The notes under the pieces: generated by a model | What the model was told of the DNA's origin: nothing | Seen by the model: only the letters and a program-made list of their open reading frames with translations | The model's database searches: none | Position numbers and translations under genes: made by a program | DNA from: Bacillus badius NBRC 15713 | GTDB lineage: Bacteria; Bacillota; Bacilli; Bacillales; Domibacillaceae | NCBI RefSeq assembly: GCF_001591605.1 | Contig: NZ_BCVF01000004.1 | Span: 62,001 to 126,000 of the forward strand | Reading direction: 5' to 3' | Length of the DNA stretch: 64,000 bases | Part shown: positions 19,014 to 27,333 of the stretch, in pieces | Layout: every line of letters begins with the position of its first letter | Position numbering within the stretch: the stretch's first letter is position 1

Positions 19014-19445
19014 CTAGATATCAAAGTCAATCATCTTTTCGGCAATTTCCGAGAAGGATTCCTGTGATTCTTTAAAGTAGTCTTCCCATATCGGCCGGCT
19101 CCAAATCTCAATGCGGTTCGATACGCCAAGAATCACGCATTCTTTCTCAAGGCCGGCATAATTAGAGAGTGTCGTTGGAATATTAACCCTGCCCTGTTTG
19201 TCAAGCTCGCAATCATTTGCCCCTGAGAAGAAAAAACGCATAAAAGCACGGGCGTCCTTCTTAGTCAGCGGCAGAGTCTTCAGCTTTTCTTCAAGCACTT
19301 GCCACTCTTCAAGCGGATAGCCAAACAAACACTGGTCCAGTCCGCGCGTAAGCACAAATGTTTCTCCTAAGCGCTCACGCAGCTTTACAGGTATGATCAA
19401 TCGGCCCTTTGCATCAATATGATGATGGTATTCACCCATGAACAT
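19014..19445 (-). CDS. mraZ: Transcriptional regulator MraZ
   Basis: AbrB-fold DNA-binding protein, first gene of the dcw cluster and, in studied bacteria, its autoregulator. The 143-residue protein contains the two duplicated halves with DAKGRLIIP and DKQGRVNIP signatures. It starts MFMGEYHHH as in B. subtilis, after a GGAGGG site. Three GTGG repeats with exact 10-base period lie about 35-60 bases upstream of its start and are probably its own operator. Confidence 0.97.
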   Translation of the reverse strand: MFMGEYHHHIDAKGRLIIPVKLRERLGETFVLTRGLDQCLFGYPLEEWQVLEEKLKTLPLTKKDARAFMRFFFSGANDCELDKQGRVNIPTTLSNYAGLEKECVILGVSNRIEIWSRPIWEDYFKESQESFSEIAEKMIDFDI

Positions 19446-19472
19446 ACCCGATTCCCTCCACTTCCAATCCTA

Positions 19473-19502
19473 ACTGTACCACAACCTCCCACTTATCTCC
19501 AC
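19473..19502 (-). promoter_or_regulatory. MraZ-type operator overlapping a promoter
   Basis: On the minus strand GTGG occurs at 19499-19502, 19489-19492 and 19479-19482, each 10 bases apart. A further GTGG lies at 19458-19461. MraZ is known to bind GTGG/TGGG direct repeats with 5-base spacers. A SigA-like promoter (TGGAGA, 17 bases, TACAGT) overlaps the repeats, as expected for autorepression. Repeats are seen; function is inferred. Confidence 0.6.
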
Positions 19503-19700
19503 TATTTTTCAATTCTCCAAAAAGGAATAATTCCCTTCTTGCTAGCGGCTTTTTTCGTTCGATGCTTTCTGCTCCAAAAGGCTTTTTTTCTACAAGACTG
19601 TTGAAAGGTCCTATAGCCAAAGGTGAAATTTCCTCCTCCATAAACATTTACTTCCAAAAACGACATGGTTTTTATGAAAATTGAAGGATTTTCACGGATA

Positions 19701-19748
19701 TAAAAAAAACCGGACCTAAAAGACCGCAGAAACGATCTCTTAGTCCGG
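19701..19748 (-). terminator. Terminator after bshC
   Basis: Imperfect stem with arms starting CCGGAC (19710) and ending GTCCGG (19748), followed on the minus strand by eight Ts. The rest of the 383-bp gap 19446-19828 holds the mraZ promoter and an 8-bp palindrome ACTCCTTTAAAGGAGT; no gene is visible. Confidence 0.8.
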
Positions 19749-19828
19749 CTTTCTCCGCATGATAAGCGGGCACTCCTTTAAAGGAGTCGAAAAAGCTAAA
19801 AACCATCATCAGTATGATGAAAGAGCTG

Positions 19829-21457
19829 TTATATTTTCACTAAGTAATGCTTTCCTGTAAAAGGAAAATCAAATGCCATAAGTTCATGAACAAAATCCGG
19901 GCCGTATTTATTTAAATATTCATATACGTTCCGAATCCGTTCTTGCGGGGAGCCTAACGGCCTGAGCGCATTTTGCAGCTTCTCATATTTATTCAATACA
20001 ACTTCATGACGGCGCTGAATCATTTCATCTGTTTTACGTGTTAAAAACGCGAGCTGCTTCAAATGAAACTCACGGTTTTTTAAGATGACGGGCACGGTTT
20101 CTTGATGAAGGTTCTGAGCACGCTTTTCCAGTTCATCGTACTGGGCCATTAATGATTGTTCAACCCCCTCAATCATTTCATGGAAGTGGTCATCCCTGAC
20201 CGAGTGCCAAAATCGCTCTTTAGGCGCTTCGATTCCCTCCCGGACAGCTAAATCGAGAGGCACGTGAAGCTCTTCTAAAGATCGGACAACTCCTCTTTCC
20301 ACAATAGTCATATTCAAGCGGGCCTCAATCGGCGGCATTTTCATATCAAGCTGTTCAAATGCTGTTTTTAATTCTGCCCAGTAGGCAATTTCTCCCGGTC
20401 CCGCAATAAAAGCGAGCGTCGGAAACAGCCATTCTTGCATAAGCGGACGGGTAACGACATTGTTGCTGAATTTTTCCGGTTCCCTCTCCAGCAAATTAAG
20501 CAATTCGGCTTTTTCATATTGAAGGACGCCATCTTTACTGGAAAATCGTTTTGTCTCTCCATCATACTCCAGCAGAACTCTTTCTTGATTCTCATAAAGA
20601 AATAAATTAGCAGCAGAAGCGGACAGCTCGATCATCTGATTAAATTCGAGACCGGCCATGACCTTTTGCTCACGGTGAACTGCCTCAGTAATAACCTCCG
20701 CCTGCTCAATCAGTTGCTTGAAAAATGGCTTTTCAAGCTCCCGCAGAGGTTTGAAGGCGGAATCGATGACTAACAGCCCGTAGCGATGGAACAATGAATG
20801 AACAAGCCGGCTGAAAAACTCAGTCACTGAAGAAGCAGCCTCTGCTTCTTCAGAAACATGCCTAAGCAGTTGTTTCGTATAGTCTGTTTCTCCAAAATTC
20901 GCGAAGACCTTCTTGATCCAGACTTTCATGTGTTCCTTATCATACAGAATATCGGACACCATTTTCTTTCCGGTTATTCGTTCAGGATAAGTAAGCTTTT
21001 CGATAGATGATTCACGTTCCACATACACATGATTGACTTCAAGAAAATCATGATCTTCGCCGGCAATCCAGAAAACCGGAACAACCGGGATGCCCAACTC
21101 GCTTTCTTGCTGCTGCGCTAACTTAATAATTGAAACAATTTTATAAATCGTATAAAGCGGACCTGTCAATAAACCCGCTTGCTGGCCGCCAATCACAACA
21201 GCAGAGCGTTCATCTCTCAGCTTTTCCAAAGAAGCGGCTACCTCTTCAGAAAAAGCAAAAGGTTTCATATACGCCTCAATGCATGCGGCAAGAGGCCCTC
21301 TTTGGTAAGTACGCGCCTGCAAGTCAGCCGCCCTTTCTTCATAAACCGTGCCAGCAGACAGATTATAATGAAAAAAGTCAGTCACCGGTGCTTCCTGCTT
21401 TAAATAGAGAGAAGCAAACCGGTTAATTGCAGGAACGGAAAGTGATTCCAACTCCAT
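19829..21457 (-). CDS. bshC: Bacillithiol biosynthesis cysteine-adding enzyme BshC
   Basis: Last step of bacillithiol synthesis, joining cysteine to GlcN-malate. The 542-residue product matches the family along its length, including VVIGGQQAGLLTGPLYTIYK, PVFWIAGEDHDFLEVNH and the C-terminal coiled-coil region ending HELMAFDFPFTGKHYLVKI. It lies between panE and mraZ as in B. subtilis. It appears to be transcribed after panE (76-bp gap) and ends at its own terminator. Confidence 0.96.
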   Translation of the reverse strand: MELESLSVPAINRFASLYLKQEAPVTDFFHYNLSAGTVYEERAADLQARTYQRGPLAACIEAYMKPFAFSEEVAASLEKLRDERSAVVIGGQQAGLLTGPLYTIYKIVSIIKLAQQQESELGIPVVPVFWIAGEDHDFLEVNHVYVERESSIEKLTYPERITGKKMVSDILYDKEHMKVWIKKVFANFGETDYTKQLLRHVSEEAEAASSVTEFFSRLVHSLFHRYGLLVIDSAFKPLRELEKPFFKQLIEQAEVITEAVHREQKVMAGLEFNQMIELSASAANLFLYENQERVLLEYDGETKRFSSKDGVLQYEKAELLNLLEREPEKFSNNVVTRPLMQEWLFPTLAFIAGPGEIAYWAELKTAFEQLDMKMPPIEARLNMTIVERGVVRSLEELHVPLDLAVREGIEAPKERFWHSVRDDHFHEMIEGVEQSLMAQYDELEKRAQNLHQETVPVILKNREFHLKQLAFLTRKTDEMIQRRHEVVLNKYEKLQNALRPLGSPQERIRNVYEYLNKYGPDFVHELMAFDFPFTGKHYLVKI

Positions 21458-21533
21458 ATATGTACTTCCTTTCTTCGCACATTTTACTTGTTTGAGTATA
21501 TCATTTATCTCGAAAAAGGAACAATCTTGCGCT

Positions 21534-22430
21534 TCACTCTGCCTCTTTGTATTCCAACCCTTTAATCATATAATATAAAGCCTGTAACGCCGGCAGTTTC
21601 AGATCTTTTTCGGCTGCTTGTGAGAGAACATACCCAAGAATCGCATCGACCTCAGTAGGGCGCTTAGACTCGATGTCTTTTAGCATAGACGAACGATTCG
21701 GGGCAGTTTTCCGGCAAATATGCACAATCTCCTCCCATGCACCTGCACTCAGTTTATTGGCAAAGACAGACGAAAATTCCCGGTAAATCGTTTTAGCCAT
21801 TTTTAAATAGTAAGGGTTGCTTATGAGTTCGCCATTCGTCACCCGCAAAACAGCCGTCAACGGATTAATAACCGAATTAGCCGCCATTTTTCCGAGCAGC
21901 ATCGACTCATAATCAGCTTTCCATTCAAATGGAAAGCTGGGAGCCGCCTGTTCAACAATAGCAGAGATTGCCCGCTCATCTCCCCTAAACACCGCTATCT
22001 TCGTTTGGCCGCGCCCGCGGACATGGATATCAGCGGTATCCGATTTAAGAACCCCATGCTCCACTGCCGCTACATATAGATGCTGATGAGGAAGAGTCTT
22101 CAAAACAGTTAAGTGGCTCATTCCGTTTTGCAGGAAGATAAGCGCCGGGGACAAGCTGCTCTCTTTCAGCCTTTCTAGAATTGCTGGAAGCTGATATTGC
22201 TTCACAGCAATAAATATGCAATCCATTGCATGCCGCGAAAACTGATCCATTGGAGCAGCTTCCGGAAAACGAACCGATAGTTCTCCCGCCTCCTCAACCT
22301 TTATCCCTTTTGTCTGAATTGTATGGGCTTGTTCTTGTGTTCTAGTAAATACTGTAACAGGAAACCATTGCGACAAGCTTGCTGCAAAAAAAAGCCCAAC
22401 CGCTCCGCCGCCGATGATGCCGACTTTCAC
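21534..22430 (-). CDS. panE: 2-dehydropantoate 2-reductase
   Basis: NADPH-dependent ketopantoate reductase of the pantothenate (CoA) pathway. The 298-residue protein has the Rossmann motif GIIGGGAVGLFFA at the N-terminus, a KQYQ segment and the catalytic LLGKMAANSVINPLTAV region. Equivalent to B. subtilis ylbQ by position. Some family members act on other 2-oxo acids, but position favours PanE. Confidence 0.9.
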   Translation of the reverse strand: MKVGIIGGGAVGLFFAASLSQWFPVTVFTRTQEQAHTIQTKGIKVEEAGELSVRFPEAAPMDQFSRHAMDCIFIAVKQYQLPAILERLKESSLSPALIFLQNGMSHLTVLKTLPHQHLYVAAVEHGVLKSDTADIHVRGRGQTKIAVFRGDERAISAIVEQAAPSFPFEWKADYESMLLGKMAANSVINPLTAVLRVTNGELISNPYYLKMAKTIYREFSSVFANKLSAGAWEEIVHICRKTAPNRSSMLKDIESKRPTEVDAILGYVLSQAAEKDLKLPALQALYYMIKGLEYKEAE

Positions 22431-22602
22431 CTTGTTTTACCCCTTTCACAAAAAATGAATGACTTTTTAAGTAAATCCCCCAAATTGAAAGCGTTCCCAA
22501 TCGTAGGTATTCATTTCTATTCTTTTCTATTATATAATAGGTATAAATATTAGCTTACTAAAATTTCATATTTTATATACAGATCGAGGAGGAGTAACAA
22601 AC

Positions 22603-23061
22603 ATGGCAGTAACAGTTGAGAATCTTAAAATGAACTTTAAGACAATGGACGAATTTAAAAGCTTCAAAGAATACGGCTTAGAAGAGCTTTCCATGCTTGA
22701 AGAGTTCCAAATCTACATGGTTGAAGATAATGCCACCTCTCCATTCTATGGCATTTATTACGGCGATAAGCTTGCAGCCCGGATGTGCCTTTATGTAAAG
22801 AAAGATGGAGCTGCCCTCTTAGAGAATGGACCAGATCAATATTTAGAAATTTGGAAGCTGGAAGTTCTGCCGCAGTATCAGCACAAAGGTCTGGGGTTAA
22901 AGCTGGTAGAATTCGCCAAATCGTTCAACCTGCCAATCTTGACTAAACCGAAAGTTAAGTCCCACACATTCTGGGAAAAAATGGACTTCTCTCCTCTTTC
23001 CGAAAACAGCTCACGGCTCATTTGGAACCCCGCTGCCTCCACAGGCCAGAAAATCAGCTGA
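22603..23061 (+). CDS. ylbP: GNAT-family N-acetyltransferase (YlbP)
   Basis: Predicted acyl-CoA-dependent N-acetyltransferase of unknown substrate. The 152-residue protein has the GNAT core: LAARMCLYV strand, LEIWKLEVLPQYQHKGLGLKLVEFA with the acetyl-CoA loop QHKGLG, and a C-terminal WEKMDF. Sequence and position divergent from panE match B. subtilis YlbP. Ribosome site GAGGAGG lies 11 bases upstream of ATG. A terminator follows. Confidence 0.9.
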   Translation: MAVTVENLKMNFKTMDEFKSFKEYGLEELSMLEEFQIYMVEDNATSPFYGIYYGDKLAARMCLYVKKDGAALLENGPDQYLEIWKLEVLPQYQHKGLGLKLVEFAKSFNLPILTKPKVKSHTFWEKMDFSPLSENSSRLIWNPAASTGQKIS

Positions 23062-23081
23062 TTTCCCTGTAATTAGACATG

Positions 23082-23117
23082 CCGCATTTTCACAGCCATG
23101 AAAATGCGGTTCTTTTT
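23082..23117 (+). terminator. Terminator after ylbP
   Basis: Perfect 11-bp stem (23082-23092 with 23099-23109) followed by TTCTTTTT on the plus strand. Confidence 0.9.
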
Positions 23118-23124
23118 GATCGCT

Positions 23125-23883
23125 TCACTTTTTATTTAAAAATCCATCCACGGCCCGATGATGATCCTCTTTTGCCCAAAGAATCGCGCATTGCCTTACC
23201 TCTTGCATCATCCGGTCATGCAAGCCGGTTGCCTCCCATTTGCGGATTTGGATTTGCTTATATGCCGATAATACCCCGCTCGACACCGATAGTTCCTTCT
23301 CTAAAAAACTCTCAGCTGCCGCTTCATCCGCTTCATCAACGACCTGGTTAATAAATCCGATGTGATCAAGCTGCTCGGCCCGGTAAACGGAAGCTTCAGA
23401 CAATAATTTCAACGAGTGGGCCGTCCCGATCCGCTCAAAAAGCAGGGTGCCGCCTCCCCAACCTGTGGTGATTGCCAAACTCCCTTGGATAAAGCCTAAT
23501 TTAGCCCCTATCTTTGCTACCCGGAAATCACAAGCTGATGCAATTTCACATCCGCCTCCTACAGCTGTACCATTAATTAAAGCAATCGTCGGCTTCGGAA
23601 GGACAGCCAAACGGTATAAAATCTCGCCCATTTTTGACAGCATTCCATAAGCCTCCTCTTCTGTGCGCAACGCATGAAACACTGACAGATCGCCGCCGGA
23701 ACAAAAAGCCTGTCCCCCTTCTCCTGTGATCACGAGAGCTCGAACATCAGCTGATGACGCCTGTTCAATCGCCTCCTGCAATCCCTCCATAACACGAAAA
23801 TTTACAGCGTTCCTTGTATCCACACGCGTAATAGTAAAGATCAGCACGCCGCTCGGAAGACACTTTATCCGATAATCCATCAT
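23125..23883 (-). CDS. Enoyl-CoA hydratase/isomerase (crotonase) family protein
   Basis: Crotonase-fold protein of 252 residues. Seen: the first CoA/oxyanion segment GEGGQAFCSGGDLSVF and the second NGTAVGGGCEIASACDFRVA. The stretch that carries the second catalytic glutamate of classical hydratases is here LGFIQGSLAITTGWGGGTLL, with Gln-Gly in that place and a GWGG motif that recalls methyl/ethylmalonyl-CoA decarboxylases. It may therefore be a decarboxylase or thioesterase rather than a hydratase. It occupies the slot where B. subtilis has the regulator gene rsfA (ylbO). Start ATG with AGGAGGGG site. Confidence 0.85.
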   Translation of the reverse strand: MMDYRIKCLPSGVLIFTITRVDTRNAVNFRVMEGLQEAIEQASSADVRALVITGEGGQAFCSGGDLSVFHALRTEEEAYGMLSKMGEILYRLAVLPKPTIALINGTAVGGGCEIASACDFRVAKIGAKLGFIQGSLAITTGWGGGTLLFERIGTAHSLKLLSEASVYRAEQLDHIGFINQVVDEADEAAAESFLEKELSVSSGVLSAYKQIQIRKWEATGLHDRMMQEVRQCAILWAKEDHHRAVDGFLNKK

Positions 23884-23935
23884 ACCCCTCCTCTTGTCTT
23901 ACATTGTAGCTTGTCCTCTCTCTTGTCTTCAATAC

Positions 23936-23970
23936 AAAAAAGCGAAGAGCCATGGTCTCTTCGCTTTTTT
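23936..23970 (-). terminator. Bidirectional terminator after rpmF
   Basis: Perfect 14-bp stem (23936-23949 with 23957-23970) including A/T tracts on both sides; terminates the rpmF operon on the minus strand. Confidence 0.9.
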
Positions 23971-24002
23971 TCACAAATAAGATCGCCAGACAGGCCAATC
24001 AA

Positions 24003-24176
24003 TTATTTGCTTACTACTTCTTTTCCTTTATATGTTCCGCAATTTTTGCATACACGGTGAGCAAGTTTCATTTCACCGCAATTCGGGCATGCTGTCATAC
24101 CAGGTACTTGCAATTTAAAGTGTGTACGGCGTTTGTTCTTTTTCGTTGTAGAAGTTCTTCTAAAAGGTACTGCCAT
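24003..24176 (-). CDS. rpmF: 50S ribosomal protein L32
   Basis: Structural protein of the large ribosomal subunit, 57 residues from ATG 24176 (MAVPFRRTS). It contains the zinc-binding CPNCG and CKNCG pairs, i.e. the zinc-containing (C+) form. Ribosome site AGGAGGTGG lies 5 bases upstream. It follows the DUF177 gene by 59 bases, the usual bacterial pairing. Confidence 0.99.
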   Translation of the reverse strand: MAVPFRRTSTTKKNKRRTHFKLQVPGMTACPNCGEMKLAHRVCKNCGTYKGKEVVSK

Positions 24177-24235
24177 TATTTCCACCTCCTTAAAAGAGAA
24201 TATAAGTATGTGAAGCCAGAATTAGCTGGTACTTC

Positions 24236-24763
24236 TCAATTTTTATCCGATTTAAAAAAGTCTGCCAGCCCTGCTAACCGCGGGTCCACTTTATCTTCTT
24301 TTACTGAAGCTTGTTCTTCGCTCTGAAGTTCCCACCCTTTTCCAGTGGCAATCGTATGTTCATCGGCTTCCTCGCTGATTACCTGCATCGGCACTTCAAG
24401 AAGAATCTCCTCTTCAAGAACCGGGTTTAAATCAACAACATCACCTTCAACTAAATGAACATCTTCATTTTCTTCATAATCACTAAATGAAGAAGCTTTG
24501 ACAATAAACGTCTCCAATAAAGAGAATTGGAATGGATACTCCACATCAACGAGTGTACGTGAGCACGGCAAGATCATTGTTCCTTTCACATCCAAATGAA
24601 AGGTTACTTTATCTGATCCTACATCAGCCCTTCCCGTCACATGAACTGGAGGCAAATGTCTAATCTGCGTGTCGCGAGCTTCCAAACGGCTCATATCAAC
24701 CATTTCATCAATCAGCAAGCCATTATCACGAGATTTTTGTAATTGAATAATTGACCATTTCAT
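24236..24763 (-). CDS. YceD/DUF177 family protein (YlbN)
   Basis: Conserved partner of rpmF; the family is linked to 23S rRNA/large-subunit biogenesis in plants and bacteria, with mechanism unclear. The 175-residue protein starts MKWSIIQL at ATG 24763 (or the adjacent ATG at 24766) after GAGGTGAT; a longer frame lacks a ribosome site. Conserved LPCSRTLVDVEYPF and the C-terminal VDPRLAGLADFF motif are present. It is driven by a consensus promoter at 24794-24822. Confidence 0.93.
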   Translation of the reverse strand: MKWSIIQLQKSRDNGLLIDEMVDMSRLEARDTQIRHLPPVHVTGRADVGSDKVTFHLDVKGTMILPCSRTLVDVEYPFQFSLLETFIVKASSFSDYEENEDVHLVEGDVVDLNPVLEEEILLEVPMQVISEEADEHTIATGKGWELQSEEQASVKEDKVDPRLAGLADFFKSDKN

Positions 24764-24793
24764 CATCGTTATCACCTCAAGGCAACAAAAGTA

Positions 24794-24822
24794 ATTATAG
24801 CTTTCACAAAAACGTTTGTCAA
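24794..24822 (-). promoter_or_regulatory. Consensus SigA promoter of ylbN-rpmF
   Basis: Minus strand: -35 TTGACA (24817-24822), 17-base spacer, -10 TATAAT (24794-24799). Both hexamers are perfect, fitting a ribosomal protein gene. Confidence 0.92.
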
Positions 24823-24927
24823 TATATTTTCTTGACATTAAAAAAAAGCGAAAAAGCCTGCTCTACTCCGCCGAAAAATGTTCCTGCCGCTAACATTTTA
24901 ACAGGGCGTGCTGACTTATGATAGATA

Positions 24928-24956
24928 TTGACATTCGCTTTATGCTACTTAACAAT
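24928..24956 (+). promoter_or_regulatory. SigA-type promoter of tmcAL
   Basis: Plus strand: -35 TTGACA (24928-24933), 17-base spacer, AACAAT (24951-24956). Perfect -35, weak -10; divergent from the ylbN-rpmF promoter. Confidence 0.6.
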
Positions 24957-25009
24957 AATATTAACAATAACACGAGTATTAATAAAAAAATAGCAAAGGA
25001 ATATTTTAT

Positions 25010-26215
25010 ATGAAAACAGTTGGCATTGTTGTCGAATATAACCCTTTTCATAACGGTCATTTATATCATGCGCAAAAAGCGCGTGAAGCAGCCGGAGCAG
25101 ATGTTGTGATGGCGGTCATGAGCGGCCATTTCCTGCAGCGGGGCGAGCCGGCGCTTGTTAACAAGTGGGCCAGGACACGGATGGCTCTTCAGAACGGAGT
25201 AGATATTGTCGTTGAGCTGCCTTATGCTTTTTCGGTTCAAAAAGCCGAGTATTTTGCTAAAGGAGCAATTACGATCCTTGAAAAATTATTTTGTGATGCG
25301 TTTTGCTTCGGCAGTGAAAACGGTCAGGTGTCCTCCTTTATAGAAACTAAGCAACAAATGGATAAACATTCCAAATCACTTGATCCGCTTGTTCAAAAAT
25401 ATATGGGAGAAGGCTTCAGCTTTCCAAAAGCACAGACACTGGCTAGAGAGTCCTTGTTTGGCCAGCGGCTGCCGCTGGATCTTTCAAAGCCCAATAATAT
25501 TTTGGGCTTCCATTATATTCAAGCCAACGAAAACCTGCCGCATCCGATGACGCCGCTCACTGTGAAGCGCCAGCAGGCTGATTATCATGATGTCACATTA
25601 AGCAGCCAGCCGATCGCAAGCGCCACCGGCATTCGAAAAGCCATTATGGAAACAGGCCTTGAAACCATTGAACCTTATGTTCCTGCCGCGGCATTTGCTG
25701 AACTAAATCATTACCTATCTGCCTATGGGCATCTTCATCATTGGGATTTGTACTGGCCTCTTCTTCAGTATCGGTTATTATCCAGTTCAACGGAGGAACT
25801 GGCACAAATATACGATGTGTCAGAAGGCATTGAATACCGGCTGAAGGAAGCTGCCCGGCAATCAGCCTCTTTCACCGAATTTATGGAATCCGTGAAAACA
25901 AAACGCTACACTTGGACGCGAATACAGCGTGCCCTCGTCCACATCTTGCTTCATGTGTCAAAAGAGGAAATGGGTGCTGCGCTGGAAGCCGTGCGCTACA
26001 TCCGCCTGCTCGGCATGAACAGCCGCGGGCGCGAATACTTAAACAAAGTGAAGAAGAACTTGTCCTTGCCGTTCATTACAAAGGCGGCTGTATTCAAGGA
26101 AGCATTAGCCCTTGACCTAAAAGCCGCGGAGATCTATGCGCTCGGTTTGCCTTCTCATTCTTCCCATTCCCTTCTTTCGAGCGAATTTAACGAGCATCCG
26201 GTCATTTTGCCTTGA
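25010..26215 (+). CDS. tmcAL: tRNA(Met) cytidine acetate ligase TmcAL (YlbM)
   Basis: Forms N4-acetylcytidine at position 34 of elongator tRNA-Met from acetate and ATP. The 401-residue protein has the nucleotidyltransferase-like N-terminus GIVVEYNPFHNGHLYHAQ (HxGH motif), SGHFLQRGEPALVNKWAR, and SATGIRKAI. Start ATG has a modest AAAGGAA site. Located next to ylbN-rpmF as in B. subtilis. A bidirectional terminator follows. Confidence 0.96.
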   Translation: MKTVGIVVEYNPFHNGHLYHAQKAREAAGADVVMAVMSGHFLQRGEPALVNKWARTRMALQNGVDIVVELPYAFSVQKAEYFAKGAITILEKLFCDAFCFGSENGQVSSFIETKQQMDKHSKSLDPLVQKYMGEGFSFPKAQTLARESLFGQRLPLDLSKPNNILGFHYIQANENLPHPMTPLTVKRQQADYHDVTLSSQPIASATGIRKAIMETGLETIEPYVPAAAFAELNHYLSAYGHLHHWDLYWPLLQYRLLSSSTEELAQIYDVSEGIEYRLKEAARQSASFTEFMESVKTKRYTWTRIQRALVHILLHVSKEEMGAALEAVRYIRLLGMNSRGREYLNKVKKNLSLPFITKAAVFKEALALDLKAAEIYALGLPSHSSHSLLSSEFNEHPVILP

Positions 26216-26219
26216 TTAA

Positions 26220-26271
26220 AAAAGGGCCGCCCTTAAAGGTCATGAAACTGACTTTAAGGGCGGCTTTTTTT
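26220..26271. terminator. Bidirectional terminator between tmcAL and ylbL
   Basis: Perfect 13-bp stem GCCGCCCTTAAAG (26226-26238) with 26252-26264, T-tracts on both strands, between two convergent genes. Confidence 0.92.
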
Positions 26272-26295
26272 CTTTGGAAGCACAGATAGTCTCTT

Positions 26296-27333
26296 TTACT
26301 TTCCATTAAGCAAATAAGTTAAAGCGTCATCAAAGGTGTGCACAGGTACAATTTTCATTTTCGTGTCAATGTCCTTGGCAGTGCGTACCGCTTCCTTATA
26401 ATTAGACACGATGCCAGGCACACGCTTTTTCAATTCCGGAGAAATATGGTCATCAGGGGCGAGAAAAATTTCTGCTCCCGCTTTGTCCGCAGCTACGACT
26501 TTTTGCGCGATTCCACCGATTCTTCCTACCGTACCATCAGGCTCCATCGTGCCAGTACCTGCAATTTTCCGGCCTTTTGCCACATCTTCCTTGACCAATT
26601 GATTGTATATTTCCAAGCTGAACATTAAGCCGGCAGACGGTCCGCCGATGGAGTCGGCCTTTAGCTTTACTTTCGGCTTGCTGACTAATTTTTTCTGATC
26701 AGCTAGTCCAATGCCCATCCCAGTTTTTTGCTGATTGCCTTCGAATTTCTTAAGCGAGATGCTTTTCTCCATCTTCTCTTTATTTCTGATAAAGGTAATG
26801 GTTACTTTCTCGCCAGGCTGCTTTGTTTGAATATAGTCAGTGAATAGCCGCGATGATTTAAATTCTTTGCCATCTATAGCAACAATGCGGTCGCCTGCCT
26901 CTAACACCCCTTCTGCTGGCATGCCAGGGAACACGTTCAATACATAGACGCCTTCATACTCGAAAGTGTAAGGCTTCTCTGCTGCGTCAAAGGCGACCGT
27001 AATGGCATTTTGCTGCGAATTGGACATTAAATACTGCTGGCGGATGTTGTATTCATCATTTGTTTCATGCGGGCTGCGCACTTCTTCCACAGGCAGAATT
27101 TCTTCATAATCGCGCAGCGAAGCAAGTGCGTAGGTAATATAGTTGGCTTCGCCCATTTTAATGGTAGTCAGCATTAACGTGCCCTCGTCCTTTTTCCCTC
27201 CCGCTACTTCCACGATCGGCTTTAGAGCATGAGCATCTCCTGGCTTCATTACGTAATAAGGCAAATCAATAAAAGCGGCTCCAATTAATAAAAGTATAAA
27301 AACATAAATAAGCGGCATCCATTTATTTCTCAT
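26296..27333 (-). CDS. ylbL: Membrane-anchored PDZ/Lon-like serine protease (YlbL, DdcP)
   Basis: Lon-type protease of family S16 with a PDZ domain, facing outward from one N-terminal membrane helix (about residues 5-25). In B. subtilis it (DdcP) degrades the checkpoint inhibitor YneA after DNA damage. The 345-residue protein has PDZ around residues 125-195 (VLNVFPGMPAEGVLEAGDRI) and the protease core with catalytic Ser233 (GGPSAGLMFS) and Lys278 (GGIAQKVVAADKA). It overlaps ylbK by 11 bases, so the two are co-translated. Confidence 0.94.
   Translation of the reverse strand: MRNKWMPLIYVFILLLIGAAFIDLPYYVMKPGDAHALKPIVEVAGGKKDEGTLMLTTIKMGEANYITYALASLRDYEEILPVEEVRSPHETNDEYNIRQQYLMSNSQQNAITVAFDAAEKPYTFEYEGVYVLNVFPGMPAEGVLEAGDRIVAIDGKEFKSSRLFTDYIQTKQPGEKVTITFIRNKEKMEKSISLKKFEGNQQKTGMGIGLADQKKLVSKPKVKLKADSIGGPSAGLMFSLEIYNQLVKEDVAKGRKIAGTGTMEPDGTVGRIGGIAQKVVAADKAGAEIFLAPDDHISPELKKRVPGIVSNYKEAVRTAKDIDTKMKIVPVHTFDDALTYLLNGK

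Noticed and set aside
19432-19647. 71-codon minus-strand frame overlapping the mraZ promoter and start
   Set aside because: It covers the MraZ-type boxes and the mraZ ribosome site, has no recognised sequence, and would conflict with the well supported mraZ start.
24875-24899. AAAATGTT/AACATTTT inverted repeat between the tmcAL and ylbN promoters
   Set aside because: Eight AT-rich base pairs with a 9-base loop and no T-tract; compatible with chance in this AT-rich divergent region.
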